A stretch of DNA of 64,000 nt from Gammaproteobacteria bacterium. GTDB lineage: Bacteria; Pseudomonadota; Gammaproteobacteria; SZUA-229. The notes under the pieces were generated by a model. That model made no database searches and was not told the origin of the DNA. It was given only the letters and a program-made list of their open reading frames with translations. Shown here one piece after another: positions 17,970 through 26,979 of this stretch; the first letter of the stretch is position 1; every line of letters begins with the position of its first letter. The DNA lies in the NCBI GenBank assembly GCA_013041745.1, contig JABDRN010000018.1, forward strand, positions 1 to 64,000, read 5' to 3'. Both the position numbers and the translations under genes were made by a program.

Positions 17970-18800
17970 ATGAAGATTATTCGTTGGTTATTAAGTCATA
18001 CATTCCTTATCCTGTTAATCGTAGCAGTGATTTATTGTTATATGTTCTGGGGTAACCTTACCGGTGAAGACACTCCGGCAGGAAAAGCGATAGCATACCT
18101 GTCAGATGAGTTTGTTGAAGTTGAAAGCTTTGTCGAGGCGGTCAAATCTAAGCAGGCAGAGCTGGCCAGTGAGAGATCGAGCGCAGAGAAGCCGGTTGCC
18201 CTTACAGAGACCGGGACAAGCACCGAACAACGAGCTGTCGTACAGCAGCCAGTGAACATCAGCTACAGCCATAACCAGAAACCTGTCGAGCAGAGTGCGA
18301 TGGCTGTTAACAATACAGGAGCTGGAGCTCAGGCCACGGCGGGTGCGGCAAATCGAATGATGCCAGCCGCAACGGCTCCTGCAGCAGCGATGAACAGGAC
18401 TAGTGAAAAGTTTATTTCACCCGAGATTGAAGAGCAGCTGAGTAATGTAGATGAGCACGGCAAAGCCATCGATCCTTCGCAGACCGGTAATTCGGTGAAA
18501 GAGAGCTGGATAACCGCGAGAAAATCTTTTTATCAGCGTGATTATGATAAATCCATACAGAGCTATCAGGATGTGATTGATAATACTGAGGATAATTTTG
18601 ATGCCTATGGCGAACTTGGCAATGTTTATTTCAACCAGGGTAAAAAACGAGAGGCGGCATCTGCGTATTTTGAGGCGGCCGCTATACTCATTAAAAAAGG
18701 GCAGGTCAATCGAGCGCAGAGCTTGATGGGTTTGCTACGACAACTGGATGAAGCTAAGGCGAATGAACTGAAGACGCTGATCGACTCAGCCAGGTCATAA
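17970..18800 (+). CDS. Membrane-anchored TPR protein
   Basis: One membrane helix (about residues 6-27), short cytoplasmic start (MKIIRW), then a likely periplasmic 250 residues. Residues 60-140 are a low-complexity Ala/Pro/Gln/Thr linker; the last 100 residues form TPR-like helices (SWITARKSFYQRDYDKSIQSYQ, DAYGELGNVYFNQGKKREAASAYFEAAAIL). TPR folds bind other proteins, so this is a likely scaffold. It is 80 bp after the ParA gene and 15 bp before the DUF302 gene. No specific family recognised. Confidence 0.75.
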   Translation: MKIIRWLLSHTFLILLIVAVIYCYMFWGNLTGEDTPAGKAIAYLSDEFVEVESFVEAVKSKQAELASERSSAEKPVALTETGTSTEQRAVVQQPVNISYSHNQKPVEQSAMAVNNTGAGAQATAGAANRMMPAATAPAAAMNRTSEKFISPEIEEQLSNVDEHGKAIDPSQTGNSVKESWITARKSFYQRDYDKSIQSYQDVIDNTEDNFDAYGELGNVYFNQGKKREAASAYFEAAAILIKKGQVNRAQSLMGLLRQLDEAKANELKTLIDSARS

Positions 18801-18815
18801 TCGAGGAGTTATTAC

Positions 18816-19406
18816 ATGTTTTATGCACTACGAAATCTATTTGCCCTGGTCGGTTTTCTGGCAATAGTCTGTGCAATCTATGCGGCTGTCAAGATAGCGC
18901 CAATGAAGCAGGCATTTGATGCTCTGGATGAAGGTGCTTTTGATGTCTACAGTGAGATGATGATCAAGGTATTAGAAACCGGTAATTCGGCTGAAGCCAT
19001 GGTCTGGAAAGTAAAAGTCAATGAAGACCTGTCCGCTGAAGAAGTTGAAGAGACCATGCGTTTTGTCGCTAACGAACACAACATAAAAAATGTAGGTGAA
19101 TTACCTCTGTCCGGTCAGGTCGAAGCAATGACAGGTGAAGAGTCTCGTTACCTGAAGATCTACATGTTCTGTAATGCACTTACTGCAGCACAGATGCTCG
19201 AATACAGTGATGCATATTCTGCATTTTTACCTTGTCGCGTCAGTATGGTCGAAGATAAAGAAGGTAAGTTATGGTTATATTCATTGAATATGGATGCCAT
19301 GATCTACGGCGGTACTCCTTTACCTGCAGATCTGAAAGAAGAGGCGGAAGGTGTAAAGGAGATTATATTGGATATTATGAATCGAGGCGCTGAAGGCGAT
19401 TTCTAA
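18816..19406 (+). CDS. Membrane-anchored DUF302 protein
   Basis: One N-terminal membrane helix (about 7-27) followed by a DUF302-like domain: the IYMFCNALTAAQMLEYSDAY segment, then FLPCRVSMVEDKEGKLWLYSLNMDAMI matches the usual DUF302 core (CNP..A..ll, LPCRV, v.ed.G.v.l). 196 residues. DUF302 has no settled biochemical role; it recurs in sulfur-oxidising bacteria and with sulfur-trafficking genes, as I recall. Two cysteines (in FCNA and LPCRV) could be functional. It starts 15 bp after the TPR gene and ends 1 bp before the next gene, so it is tightly coupled. Confidence 0.75.
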   Translation: MFYALRNLFALVGFLAIVCAIYAAVKIAPMKQAFDALDEGAFDVYSEMMIKVLETGNSAEAMVWKVKVNEDLSAEEVEETMRFVANEHNIKNVGELPLSGQVEAMTGEESRYLKIYMFCNALTAAQMLEYSDAYSAFLPCRVSMVEDKEGKLWLYSLNMDAMIYGGTPLPADLKEEAEGVKEIILDIMNRGAEGDF

Positions 19407-19407
19407 G

Positions 19408-20511
19408 ATGGCAGAAGATAAGAAGACTGACAAGCAGTCTGCAAAAAAAACTGCAGAGGCGAAGGCTAAGCCAGCCAGCAGTGCTGTAAAAAAAGAACCG
19501 GTTGCGAAAAAAACTGCAGCTAAAACAGCAGCCAAAGGCGCTGCAGGTTCCACAGCGTCAAAGACAGAAGAGCCTGTGCTGAAAGCATCTAAGGATGCAC
19601 TGGCAGCGATCGAGAAAGCCGGTGCTTCGAAAGATTCTGATATGAAAGCAGCGGCCAAGAAGATCAGTGACATGGATAAGGTTGCTGCCGATAACTCAAT
19701 AAAGTCGAAGAAAGGCGTTGATGAGTTAAAGGCGCGCGCGCATGAAGCAAAACAGCGTGCACAGAGAAAAATACTGGAAGAGTCTTACGTCAGCGACAAA
19801 CCAGCAGATCCCCTGGAGAGGCTTGCCAATACATTCGATAGTAGTGCACGCCGCTGGGAGATGGTGGTGTATCCATCGATGTTTGCCTTTGTGCTGTTAG
19901 CCGGTTATGGCTTTTTCCTGATTTATCGCTTAACGCATGATATCGCCATACTGTCACAATCAGTGACTCATATGGCGGTGATTGTCTCAGATGCGATGCC
20001 ACGTATGACAAAAGACCTTAATGTGATGACTGGCAGTATCGATAATATGACCGGTAACATCGATGGTATGACTACTGAGATTACTTCTATGTCGGGCCAG
20101 ATGGATAGCCTGACACCGATGAGCCATAATATTCAGAGTATGACGCACAACATCGGCAGCATGAACCGTTCCGTTTACGGCCTGCAGCGTGATATGCATG
20201 GTATGAACCGTACCGTATCCAGTGGTCCTTTCGGTATGATGAATGACATGATGCCATTCAGTTCTGACACAAATGTACCACCGCCGATACAGCCATCGCC
20301 GGTATGGCCTTCATATAATCCGGTGCCTCAGCAACAGCCTTTTTATCGGCCCTATGCAGCACCTGCACCAGTAGCGCCCGTTGCAGAGAAGCCCAAAGAG
20401 CCTCAGCAGACAGTCAAGACCGAAGTGACAATGCCGGGTGCGAGTCCGGTTTCACTAAAAGAGGTTTCCAGCCCAAAGGTTTCAGCGACAGTACAGGATA
20501 AAGGTAATTAA
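19408..20511 (+). CDS. Lys/Ala-rich membrane protein with periplasmic Met heptad repeat
   Basis: Not recognised. Residues 1-75 are almost entirely Lys, Ala, Glu, Ser and Thr (KKTAEAKAKPAS, KKEPVAKKTAAKTAAKG), like a histone H1 tail. A helical region (75-150) precedes one membrane helix (about 155-174), so the basic part should be cytoplasmic. Residues about 185-270 form a heptad series with Ile/Leu and Met at fixed places (IDNMTGN, IDGMTTE, ITSMSGQ, THNIGSM), a probable coiled coil. The end is a Pro/Tyr-rich linker. Genes on both sides are within 6 bp. A basic cytoplasmic N-terminus next to a ParA gene would suit a ParA-activating adaptor; that is inference. Confidence 0.8.
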   Translation: MAEDKKTDKQSAKKTAEAKAKPASSAVKKEPVAKKTAAKTAAKGAAGSTASKTEEPVLKASKDALAAIEKAGASKDSDMKAAAKKISDMDKVAADNSIKSKKGVDELKARAHEAKQRAQRKILEESYVSDKPADPLERLANTFDSSARRWEMVVYPSMFAFVLLAGYGFFLIYRLTHDIAILSQSVTHMAVIVSDAMPRMTKDLNVMTGSIDNMTGNIDGMTTEITSMSGQMDSLTPMSHNIQSMTHNIGSMNRSVYGLQRDMHGMNRTVSSGPFGMMNDMMPFSSDTNVPPPIQPSPVWPSYNPVPQQQPFYRPYAAPAPVAPVAEKPKEPQQTVKTEVTMPGASPVSLKEVSSPKVSATVQDKGN

Positions 20512-20517
20512 TCAGAT

Positions 20518-22089
20518 ATGTTAAACCGTCCGGATAAATCTATTCGAGATCGATTGACGAAACTGGAGACTCATCTGAACAATGAGAATCCTCTGTTGAT
20601 CGATGTGGTTTCTCGATTTAAAAAACTTGATACTGTCGCATATAAGATGGGTTTGCTGGATACCACTGATTCCTATGCAACCAGCATTCCGTGGTGGCCA
20701 CTGGTGTCTATACTCGGTACCTTTTCCGCGGGCAAATCGTCGTTCATCAATAATTTTCTTGATGATAAGCTGCAGCTGACGGGGAACCAGGCTGTCGACG
20801 ATAAATTTACCGTCATTACCTATAGCAACAGTAAAGAGAACCGGGTGCTGCCTGGTATCGCGTTGAACTCCGATCCTCGCTTTCCGTTCTACCAGATGAG
20901 TGATGAGATCGACAAAGTGGCCAGCGGAGAAGGTCGTCGTATCGATGCTTATCTGCAGATGAAGACGTCACATTCAGATAAGCTGAGCGGAAAGATCCTT
21001 ATTGACTCTCCCGGATTTGATGCCGATGAGCAGCGCAATGCTATTCTGCGACTGACTGATCATATCGTTGATCTATCTGACCTGGTGCTGGTGCTTTTCG
21101 ATGCACGCCACCCCGAGCCAGGTGCCATGCAGGATACGCTTGACCACCTGGTCGGCAATACAATCAACCGTAGCGATTCAGAAAAATTTCTCTACATTCT
21201 CAATCAGATCGATACCGCTGCGCAGGAGGATAACCCGGAAGCAGTAGTAGCTGCGTGGCAGAGAGCTCTGGCAGCCAAGGGCCTCACTGCAGGGCGTTTT
21301 TATTCAATTTATAACCAGGATGTCGCGGTGCCGATTGAAGATGAGGCAGTCCGCCAGCGTTTCGAAAGCAAGTGTGAGCAAGATAAAGCTGCCATCTTCG
21401 AGCGTATACATCAGGTCGAGGTTGAGCGTTCATATCGGATCCTGGGTGCATTGCAGACCATCGCCGGTGACATAGAAAACCATGTCGTACCCGTAGTTAA
21501 AGCAGCCATGACCCGATGGCTGAAAATGGTATTAACGATCGATGCCATTGCTATCGGCATTTTCATGATAGTCCTGTTTGTGCTTAGTAATATGTTCGAT
21601 AGCTGGGCGTTATTCTCATACGATTTCACTGATGAAGCTATCATATCTTCGCTGAAGTTAAGCCTGACCGTGGTGGGCTTTCTTGTCGTCCATTTTACTG
21701 CACGGGCTTTTTCTGCAAGAGTGATAGCGAAAAAACTGATGTCGAGTATATTTGCTGACAAGAGTCTCGCTGGTGAGCACCGTGAGGGCAAGATACTGGC
21801 TGGCAGCATTAAGAAAGCATTCCTGAAAAATACTCAGCCACTGAGGAGTTTGTTCAGGCCGATGCCGGTGGGCTGGTCGATGCGCTCCAAGCGTACCCTG
21901 GCCCAGGTGGCTGCAGATGCCAGTGAATTTATTCAGACAATGAATGATCGTTATACCCGGCCATCAGGTATGAAAGAGCCTGACACTGCAGCGCAGGTGA
22001 ACCCCGTACAGGGTGAAGCTGAACCCGCCGATGCCAACCAGGCTGCTTCTGTTGAACCGCTGTCTACGGTGAAGTCAGAGACTCATTAA
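20518..22089 (+). CDS. Bacterial dynamin-like GTPase with membrane segments
   Basis: Large GTPase of the dynamin superfamily, expected to assemble on and bend or remodel membranes. G1 is GTFSAGKSS (67-75), G3 DSPG (163-166), G4 NQID (229-232). Around residues 337-359 and 380-400 are two hydrophobic segments, placed as in membrane-inserted bacterial dynamins, with a C-terminal helical and Pro/Ala tail. 523 residues is short for a dynamin but fits a minimal bacterial type. It is the last gene of the ParA operon (6-bp gap). Alternative: another membrane-bound GTPase family such as EngA-like or YfjP-like; the dynamin reading is favoured by the G1 sequence and the paired hydrophobic segments. Confidence 0.85.
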   Translation: MLNRPDKSIRDRLTKLETHLNNENPLLIDVVSRFKKLDTVAYKMGLLDTTDSYATSIPWWPLVSILGTFSAGKSSFINNFLDDKLQLTGNQAVDDKFTVITYSNSKENRVLPGIALNSDPRFPFYQMSDEIDKVASGEGRRIDAYLQMKTSHSDKLSGKILIDSPGFDADEQRNAILRLTDHIVDLSDLVLVLFDARHPEPGAMQDTLDHLVGNTINRSDSEKFLYILNQIDTAAQEDNPEAVVAAWQRALAAKGLTAGRFYSIYNQDVAVPIEDEAVRQRFESKCEQDKAAIFERIHQVEVERSYRILGALQTIAGDIENHVVPVVKAAMTRWLKMVLTIDAIAIGIFMIVLFVLSNMFDSWALFSYDFTDEAIISSLKLSLTVVGFLVVHFTARAFSARVIAKKLMSSIFADKSLAGEHREGKILAGSIKKAFLKNTQPLRSLFRPMPVGWSMRSKRTLAQVAADASEFIQTMNDRYTRPSGMKEPDTAAQVNPVQGEAEPADANQAASVEPLSTVKSETH

Positions 22090-22142
22090 GCTCTGTTGTT
22101 TGGTTTTTACGGCTTTGCTGATCAGGATTTTGCCAGGCCAGG

Positions 22143-23000
22143 TTATTCCCCGGTGTGGGCAGGTGTTGCCAGACACTGACCGAGTTTGATCTCAGCTTCT
22201 GCAGTCATCTCGGGCGCTATTTTCATTCGGTCGGTTGCCAGCACGATGACAGTGGAGCCCAGGTTAAACCGTCCCATCTCATCACCCCGTTTTAATACGA
22301 TGTCTTTGTCGCTGTAATTGAACCGCTTGATTCTCCTGGTTTCACTGGTTATCAGCCCGTGCCAGGTGGTCTCTATAGCAGAAACATTGATAGCACCAAC
22401 CAGTATGAGCGCCATCGGGCCCTGTTCGGTCTCGAAATAACATACACATCGTTCATTGCGAGCAAATAAACGCGGGATATGATTGACCACGAATGTTGCG
22501 ACACTGAACAGACGGCCGGGAATGTATTGCATATGCTTCAGTACACCGGTGGCAGGCATGTGTATGCGGTGGTAGTCTCTTGGAGACAGGTACAGCGTGG
22601 CGAACTGTCCATGCTTAAACGTTTTTTCAAGATCTCTGTCACCGCCGACCAGCTCCAGCAGGCTGTATTCCTGCCCCTTGGCCTGAAATATACGGCCGTC
22701 TTTTATTTGCTGAGCCTGACTGACTGAACCGTCAACCGGGCATAACCAGTTTTTTTCATCGCCATCGAATGGACGGCATTCAGGTTTTAATGCACGTGTG
22801 AAAAAAGCGTTCAGCGATTCATACGCGAACATGTCTTCTTCGACAGCTTCATGCATCTTTACAGGGTTGAGTCTGGTATAAGTTCGGATGATGTAATTCT
22901 TAAGCGGTGCCCAACGTATTCTTGCCAGCTTGAACATCAACCATGAAATTGCATGATGCGGCAGGATATAAAATAGTAAAGCGAGCAGTTTCTGTTTCAT
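22143..23000 (-). CDS. psd: Phosphatidylserine decarboxylase proenzyme
   Basis: Makes phosphatidylethanolamine from phosphatidylserine at the inner membrane. Self-cleavage at the LGST motif (L247-T250) generates the pyruvoyl cofactor from S249. The YLSPRDYHRIHMP segment and the N-terminal membrane-associated stretch are typical; 285 residues is standard. It converges on the dynamin-like gene with a 53-bp gap, in which no clear terminator is visible. From memory, psd is near fimX in Pseudomonas; here the two are 18 kb apart. Confidence 0.97.
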   Translation of the reverse strand: MKQKLLALLFYILPHHAISWLMFKLARIRWAPLKNYIIRTYTRLNPVKMHEAVEEDMFAYESLNAFFTRALKPECRPFDGDEKNWLCPVDGSVSQAQQIKDGRIFQAKGQEYSLLELVGGDRDLEKTFKHGQFATLYLSPRDYHRIHMPATGVLKHMQYIPGRLFSVATFVVNHIPRLFARNERCVCYFETEQGPMALILVGAINVSAIETTWHGLITSETRRIKRFNYSDKDIVLKRGDEMGRFNLGSTVIVLATDRMKIAPEMTAEAEIKLGQCLATPAHTGE

Positions 23001-23041
23001 TGTGGATTGTCTGCGGACGATGAGTACTGTATGAGTACGAA

Positions 23042-23497
23042 CTAGAACTGTGCTTTTTTCACAATTACAGTGATAGTCTTAGTGATATTGTCTTTTGTGG
23101 TTAAAATGATTTCTACCATGTCACCGGCTCTGAGAGCCTTTACAGGGTTGAATAACATTAAATGGGGGCCACCGCGCTTTAATTCAAGCTTGCTGTTTGC
23201 GGGAATTTTCAGGCTACCGTGACGTACCATCCTGGCCATGCCATCCTCATGTATGGTCTCATGGAATTCGATACTGCTGTAATTTTCGGATTCTGCGCGG
23301 GTTATCTCAAGAGCAGAGGTGCCGGTATTCTTTATCGTCATATATGCCACCATGACCTTGCTTACCGGCGGTGCTTCAGCTATCCATGCGTCCTGGATGA
23401 TCAGAGTGGCATCGCTGTTTTTCATATCAGCGGCATTTAGCGGGCTGATGAAACATGAGAGAAAAATTATAAATATGCTAACAGTCTTGTGTTTCAT
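23042..23497 (-). CDS. Periplasmic copper chaperone PCu(A)C
   Basis: Delivers Cu(I) to the CuA site of cytochrome oxidase. A signal peptide (IIFLSCFISPLNA) precedes a 130-residue cupredoxin-like domain. The copper ligands are in the family arrangement: EFHETIHEDGMARM and GGPHLMLF, i.e. H..10..M..21..HxM. 151 residues is normal. It lies 41 bp upstream of psd on the same strand; no Sco gene is nearby. The role in oxidase assembly suggests aerobic or microaerobic respiration. Confidence 0.92.
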   Translation of the reverse strand: MKHKTVSIFIIFLSCFISPLNAADMKNSDATLIIQDAWIAEAPPVSKVMVAYMTIKNTGTSALEITRAESENYSSIEFHETIHEDGMARMVRHGSLKIPANSKLELKRGGPHLMLFNPVKALRAGDMVEIILTTKDNITKTITVIVKKAQF

Positions 23498-23536
23498 GAT
23501 GTGATATACCGGAGTAAGTAAATGCTGGCAGGTCAG

Positions 23537-23566
23537 TTCAAGTTTCGCTGAGTGTGGGATTATAAT
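23537..23566 (+). promoter_or_regulatory. Candidate promoter of prmB-aroC
   Basis: TTCAAG (23537-23542) and a consensus TATAAT (23561-23566) are 18 bp apart. The start would fall near 23573, 40 bp before the prmB ATG. Confidence 0.5.
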
Positions 23567-23613
23567 CGCTTACTGCAGGGCATGGAAGTCGACTTTTTGT
23601 GTACAATACAGCG

Positions 23614-24546
23614 ATGATAAATAAACGCGAAATCGCCAATGACCTCGTTACCCTGCGTGACCTGATCCGCTGGGGTACGAGTCAGTTCAATGCGGCAGGT
23701 CTGAGCTTCGCTCAGGGTATGCCGACTGCGATCGATGAAGCGGTTTATCTCTGTTTGAGTGCACTGCACCTGCCACCAGATTTTAGTGTCGAGTATTTCG
23801 ATTGTGTACTGACCATGGATGAGCGCTTACATGTCTTAGGCATGTTTCAACAACGTATCGAACAGCATAAACCTGCGGCCTATATCACGAATGAAGCATG
23901 GTTTGCCGGTTTGAGTTTCTATGTCGATGAGCGCGTATTGATCCCGCGCTCTCCGATCGCAGAGATGGTCCATCAACAGTTCTCGTTATGGACAGATCCC
24001 GCTCAAGTTCATCACATTCTGGATCTCTGTACCGGTAGTGGCTGTATCGCGATCGCCTGCGCCTATGCATTTGACCAGGCTCAGATCGATGCCAGTGATA
24101 TATCTGCAGACGCGTTAGCTGTGGCCGAGATCAATCGCAGGGATCATGGTGTCGAGGACCGAGTACATCTGCTACAGTCAGACCTGTTCGAGTCGATACC
24201 TGCTAAACGTTATGACCTCATCGTGAGTAATCCGCCATATGTCTCGTTACAGGAGATGGCGGAGTTGCCAGCCGAATTCCAATATGAGCCCGGGAATACG
24301 GCTCTCGCGGCAGGTGAGACCGGGATGAATATGGTGCTTCCGATACTGGTTCAGGCCAGGGATTATCTGAGCGATGATGGCATACTTGTCGTTGAAGTCG
24401 GATACTCAAAACCTGCCTTAGTTGCGCTGTTTCCAGAAGTGCCTTTCTTCTGGGTCGATTTCGAATTCGGCGGTGACGGGGTCTTGGTGTTGACAGCAAA
24501 TCAGCTGGAGACGTATCAGGCTGTTTTTGAGCGTGTTAATATCTAA
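23614..24546 (+). CDS. prmB: 50S ribosomal protein L3 glutamine methyltransferase
   Basis: SAM-dependent N5-glutamine methylation of ribosomal protein L3. The SAM-binding segment is LDLCTGSGCIAIA and the catalytic NPPY is followed by VSLQEM, the PrmB form. ERVLIPRSPI and the N-terminal helical part match PrmB rather than the release factor enzyme PrmC. ATG 23614 gives 310 residues, like E. coli; GTG 23599 is an in-frame alternative. aroC follows 33 bp later, the usual order in gammaproteobacteria. Confidence 0.94.
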   Translation: MINKREIANDLVTLRDLIRWGTSQFNAAGLSFAQGMPTAIDEAVYLCLSALHLPPDFSVEYFDCVLTMDERLHVLGMFQQRIEQHKPAAYITNEAWFAGLSFYVDERVLIPRSPIAEMVHQQFSLWTDPAQVHHILDLCTGSGCIAIACAYAFDQAQIDASDISADALAVAEINRRDHGVEDRVHLLQSDLFESIPAKRYDLIVSNPPYVSLQEMAELPAEFQYEPGNTALAAGETGMNMVLPILVQARDYLSDDGILVVEVGYSKPALVALFPEVPFFWVDFEFGGDGVLVLTANQLETYQAVFERVNI

Positions 24547-24579
24547 TCATATCCAAAAATAAAACAAGTAGTTACATAT

Positions 24580-25677
24580 ATGTCAGGAAATACGATAGGA
24601 AAATTGTTCAGTTTAACCACTGCCGGTGAGTCACATGGCGCCGGGCTGGTCGGCATCATCGACGGGTGTCCACCGGGGATCGCACTTAGTGAAGAGGACC
24701 TGCAGTTTGACCTGGATCGACGCAAGCCCGGAACATCACGTCATACCACGCAGCGCCGTGAAGAAGATAAGGTGAAGATATTTTCAGGAGTGTTCGAAGG
24801 GAAAACGACCGGTACCAGTATCGGCTTGCTGATAGAAAATACCGACCAGCGCTCCAAAGATTACAGTAATATTATGGACCGGTTTCGGCCCGGTCATGCA
24901 GATTATACCTACCAGCAAAAATACGGAGTGCGCGATTATCGTGGTGGTGGCCGCTCTTCAGCACGTGAGACGGCGATGCGGGTTGCCGGCGGCGGTATCG
25001 CCAAGAAATTTCTCAAAGATCGTTATAATATAGTGATATATGGTTACATGTCACAGCTCGGACCAATCCAGATGCCGATGCTAAGCAGGGATGATATAAA
25101 TAATAATGCCTTTTTCTGTGGCGATGCTTCAAAGGTTGCAGAACTCGAGGCTTATATGGATGCACTGCGAAAAGAGGGGAATTCAGTCGGTGGAAAAATT
25201 ACGGTGGTTGCTGAGGGAGTCCCTCCAGGGCTTGGCGAACCGGTTTTTGACAGGCTGGATGCAGACATCGCTCATGCCATGATGGGTATCAATGCTGCCA
25301 AGGGTGTCGAGCTTGGCGACGGCTTCGCTTGTGTCCAGGCAAAAGGTACAGAATTTCGTGACGAGATTACTCCTGATGGCTTCAAGAGCAACCATGCGGG
25401 TGGCGTCTTAGGTGGTATTTCTTCAGGGCAGGATATCGTCGTTCACACCGCATTCAAGCCTACATCGAGCATACGCCTTTCTGGAGACACCGTAGATGTC
25501 GACGGTAATGCCATCGATGTCGTCACTCATGGTCGGCATGATCCCTGTGTCGCTATCCGTGCTACTCCGATCTGCGAAGCGATGCTGGCGATAGTGCTAT
25601 GTGACCACCTGTTGCGGCAACGCGGACAGAATATGGATGTGCATTCTCAGACACCTGTCATTCCATCACATACCTGA
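24580..25677 (+). CDS. aroC: Chorismate synthase
   Basis: Last step of the shikimate pathway, converting EPSP to chorismate with reduced FMN. The signatures [44 protein letters not shown] and the final [18 protein letters not shown] are all present. 365 residues is standard. It supplies chorismate to the trp genes located 12 kb downstream. Cotranscribed with prmB by position. Confidence 0.98.
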   Translation: MSGNTIGKLFSLTTAGESHGAGLVGIIDGCPPGIALSEEDLQFDLDRRKPGTSRHTTQRREEDKVKIFSGVFEGKTTGTSIGLLIENTDQRSKDYSNIMDRFRPGHADYTYQQKYGVRDYRGGGRSSARETAMRVAGGGIAKKFLKDRYNIVIYGYMSQLGPIQMPMLSRDDINNNAFFCGDASKVAELEAYMDALRKEGNSVGGKITVVAEGVPPGLGEPVFDRLDADIAHAMMGINAAKGVELGDGFACVQAKGTEFRDEITPDGFKSNHAGGVLGGISSGQDIVVHTAFKPTSSIRLSGDTVDVDGNAIDVVTHGRHDPCVAIRATPICEAMLAIVLCDHLLRQRGQNMDVHSQTPVIPSHT

Positions 25678-25691
25678 TATAGCATACCTCG

Positions 25692-26852
25692 ATGGTCAGG
25701 CGTGTTGTCCCTTACTGGAAGTTAAGTGGATTTTATTTTTTTTACTTCGCCTCACTCGGCGTGCTGGTTCCTTACTGGAGCCTGTATCTAAAATCACTCG
25801 GCTTTAGCAGCCTGGCGATCGGCGCCCTGGTAGCCATCCTGCCGGCGACAAAACTTGTTGCACCTTATATCTGGGGCTGGCTTGCCGATCATACGCGTCG
25901 TTCTATGTTGATCATCCGTGTGTCCAGCCTGCTTGCCCTGGTAAGTTTCTCACTGGTGTTTATCAGTCAGGAGTTATGGTGGCTAAGCTTTGCCATGCTG
26001 CTGTTCAGTTTTTTCTGGAATGCCACCTTGCCACAGTTCGAAGCCATGACGCTGAATCACCTTGGTGAGGACTCGCACCATTACAGCATGATCCGCCTCT
26101 GGGGCTCATTGGGGTTTATCGTGATCGTGGTGTTGATCGGTGATCTGCTGCAAACACATGGTGCCGATGTGATTCCGCTTGTCGTGCTCTCTACCTTCGT
26201 GTTGATTCTGCTATTTAGTTTTATCGTTCCAGAAAAACTGAATACCCCGCATACCGATCACTCACCAATCTGGCATGTCATCAAGCAGCCAAAAGTGATG
26301 GCGTTTCTCGTGGTCTGTTTTCTGATGTTGTGCAGTCATGGACCATACTACACTTTTTATACCATCTTCCTCGAGGAACAGGGTTACAGCTCACACATGA
26401 TAGGCGTGTTGTGGGCAGTTGGCGTAATTGCTGAAGTAGTAATTTTTTTATTGATGCACCGCATGCTGCCAGCTTTTGGTGCCAGGAAACTATTGATAGT
26501 AACCTTGCTACTGACTACTATGCGCTGGCTGCTTATTGGCTTTTTTGTCGATGATCTACCCATGCTGTTTCTTGCTCAGCTCATCCATGCTTTTTCTTTT
26601 GGCATGTTTCACTCTGTCGGCATCTCGCTGGTGCATGAATATTTTACCGGTAGCCATCAGGGTAGAGGGCAGGCTCTTTATTCCAGCATGAGTTTTGGTG
26701 CAGGAGTCGCTGTTGGCAGCCTCGTCAGTGGTATGCTTTGGGATAAATGGGGAGCCAGTGTTTTATTTATGTTTGCATCCTGCTGTACTGTTGCCGCACT
26801 GCTAATTGTATGGCGGTTTATCCAGACACCGGATAGGATTCATTTGTCTTAA
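25692..26852 (+). CDS. MFS transporter, phenylpropionate permease (PPP/HcaT) type
   Basis: Twelve predicted membrane helices in 386 residues. The N-terminus (YWKLSGFYFFYFASLGVLVPYWSLYL) and WGWLADHTRR loop are typical of the PPP subfamily that includes HcaT. It is 15 bp after aroC, a common arrangement in gammaproteobacteria. The natural substrate of most members is unknown, so the family name should not be read as a function. Confidence 0.88.
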   Translation: MVRRVVPYWKLSGFYFFYFASLGVLVPYWSLYLKSLGFSSLAIGALVAILPATKLVAPYIWGWLADHTRRSMLIIRVSSLLALVSFSLVFISQELWWLSFAMLLFSFFWNATLPQFEAMTLNHLGEDSHHYSMIRLWGSLGFIVIVVLIGDLLQTHGADVIPLVVLSTFVLILLFSFIVPEKLNTPHTDHSPIWHVIKQPKVMAFLVVCFLMLCSHGPYYTFYTIFLEEQGYSSHMIGVLWAVGVIAEVVIFLLMHRMLPAFGARKLLIVTLLLTTMRWLLIGFFVDDLPMLFLAQLIHAFSFGMFHSVGISLVHEYFTGSHQGRGQALYSSMSFGAGVAVGSLVSGMLWDKWGASVLFMFASCCTVAALLIVWRFIQTPDRIHLS

Positions 26853-26979
26853 TAATGAATATATCAGGTTTAATTCAGCAGGGTATTGCAACATGGAAAA
26901 ATCAATCTAGACTTGTTTAATATATTCTAGCTTTTACAAATTGTAGTAATTGCAGAAATCAACTTCATTGGGTATATGA

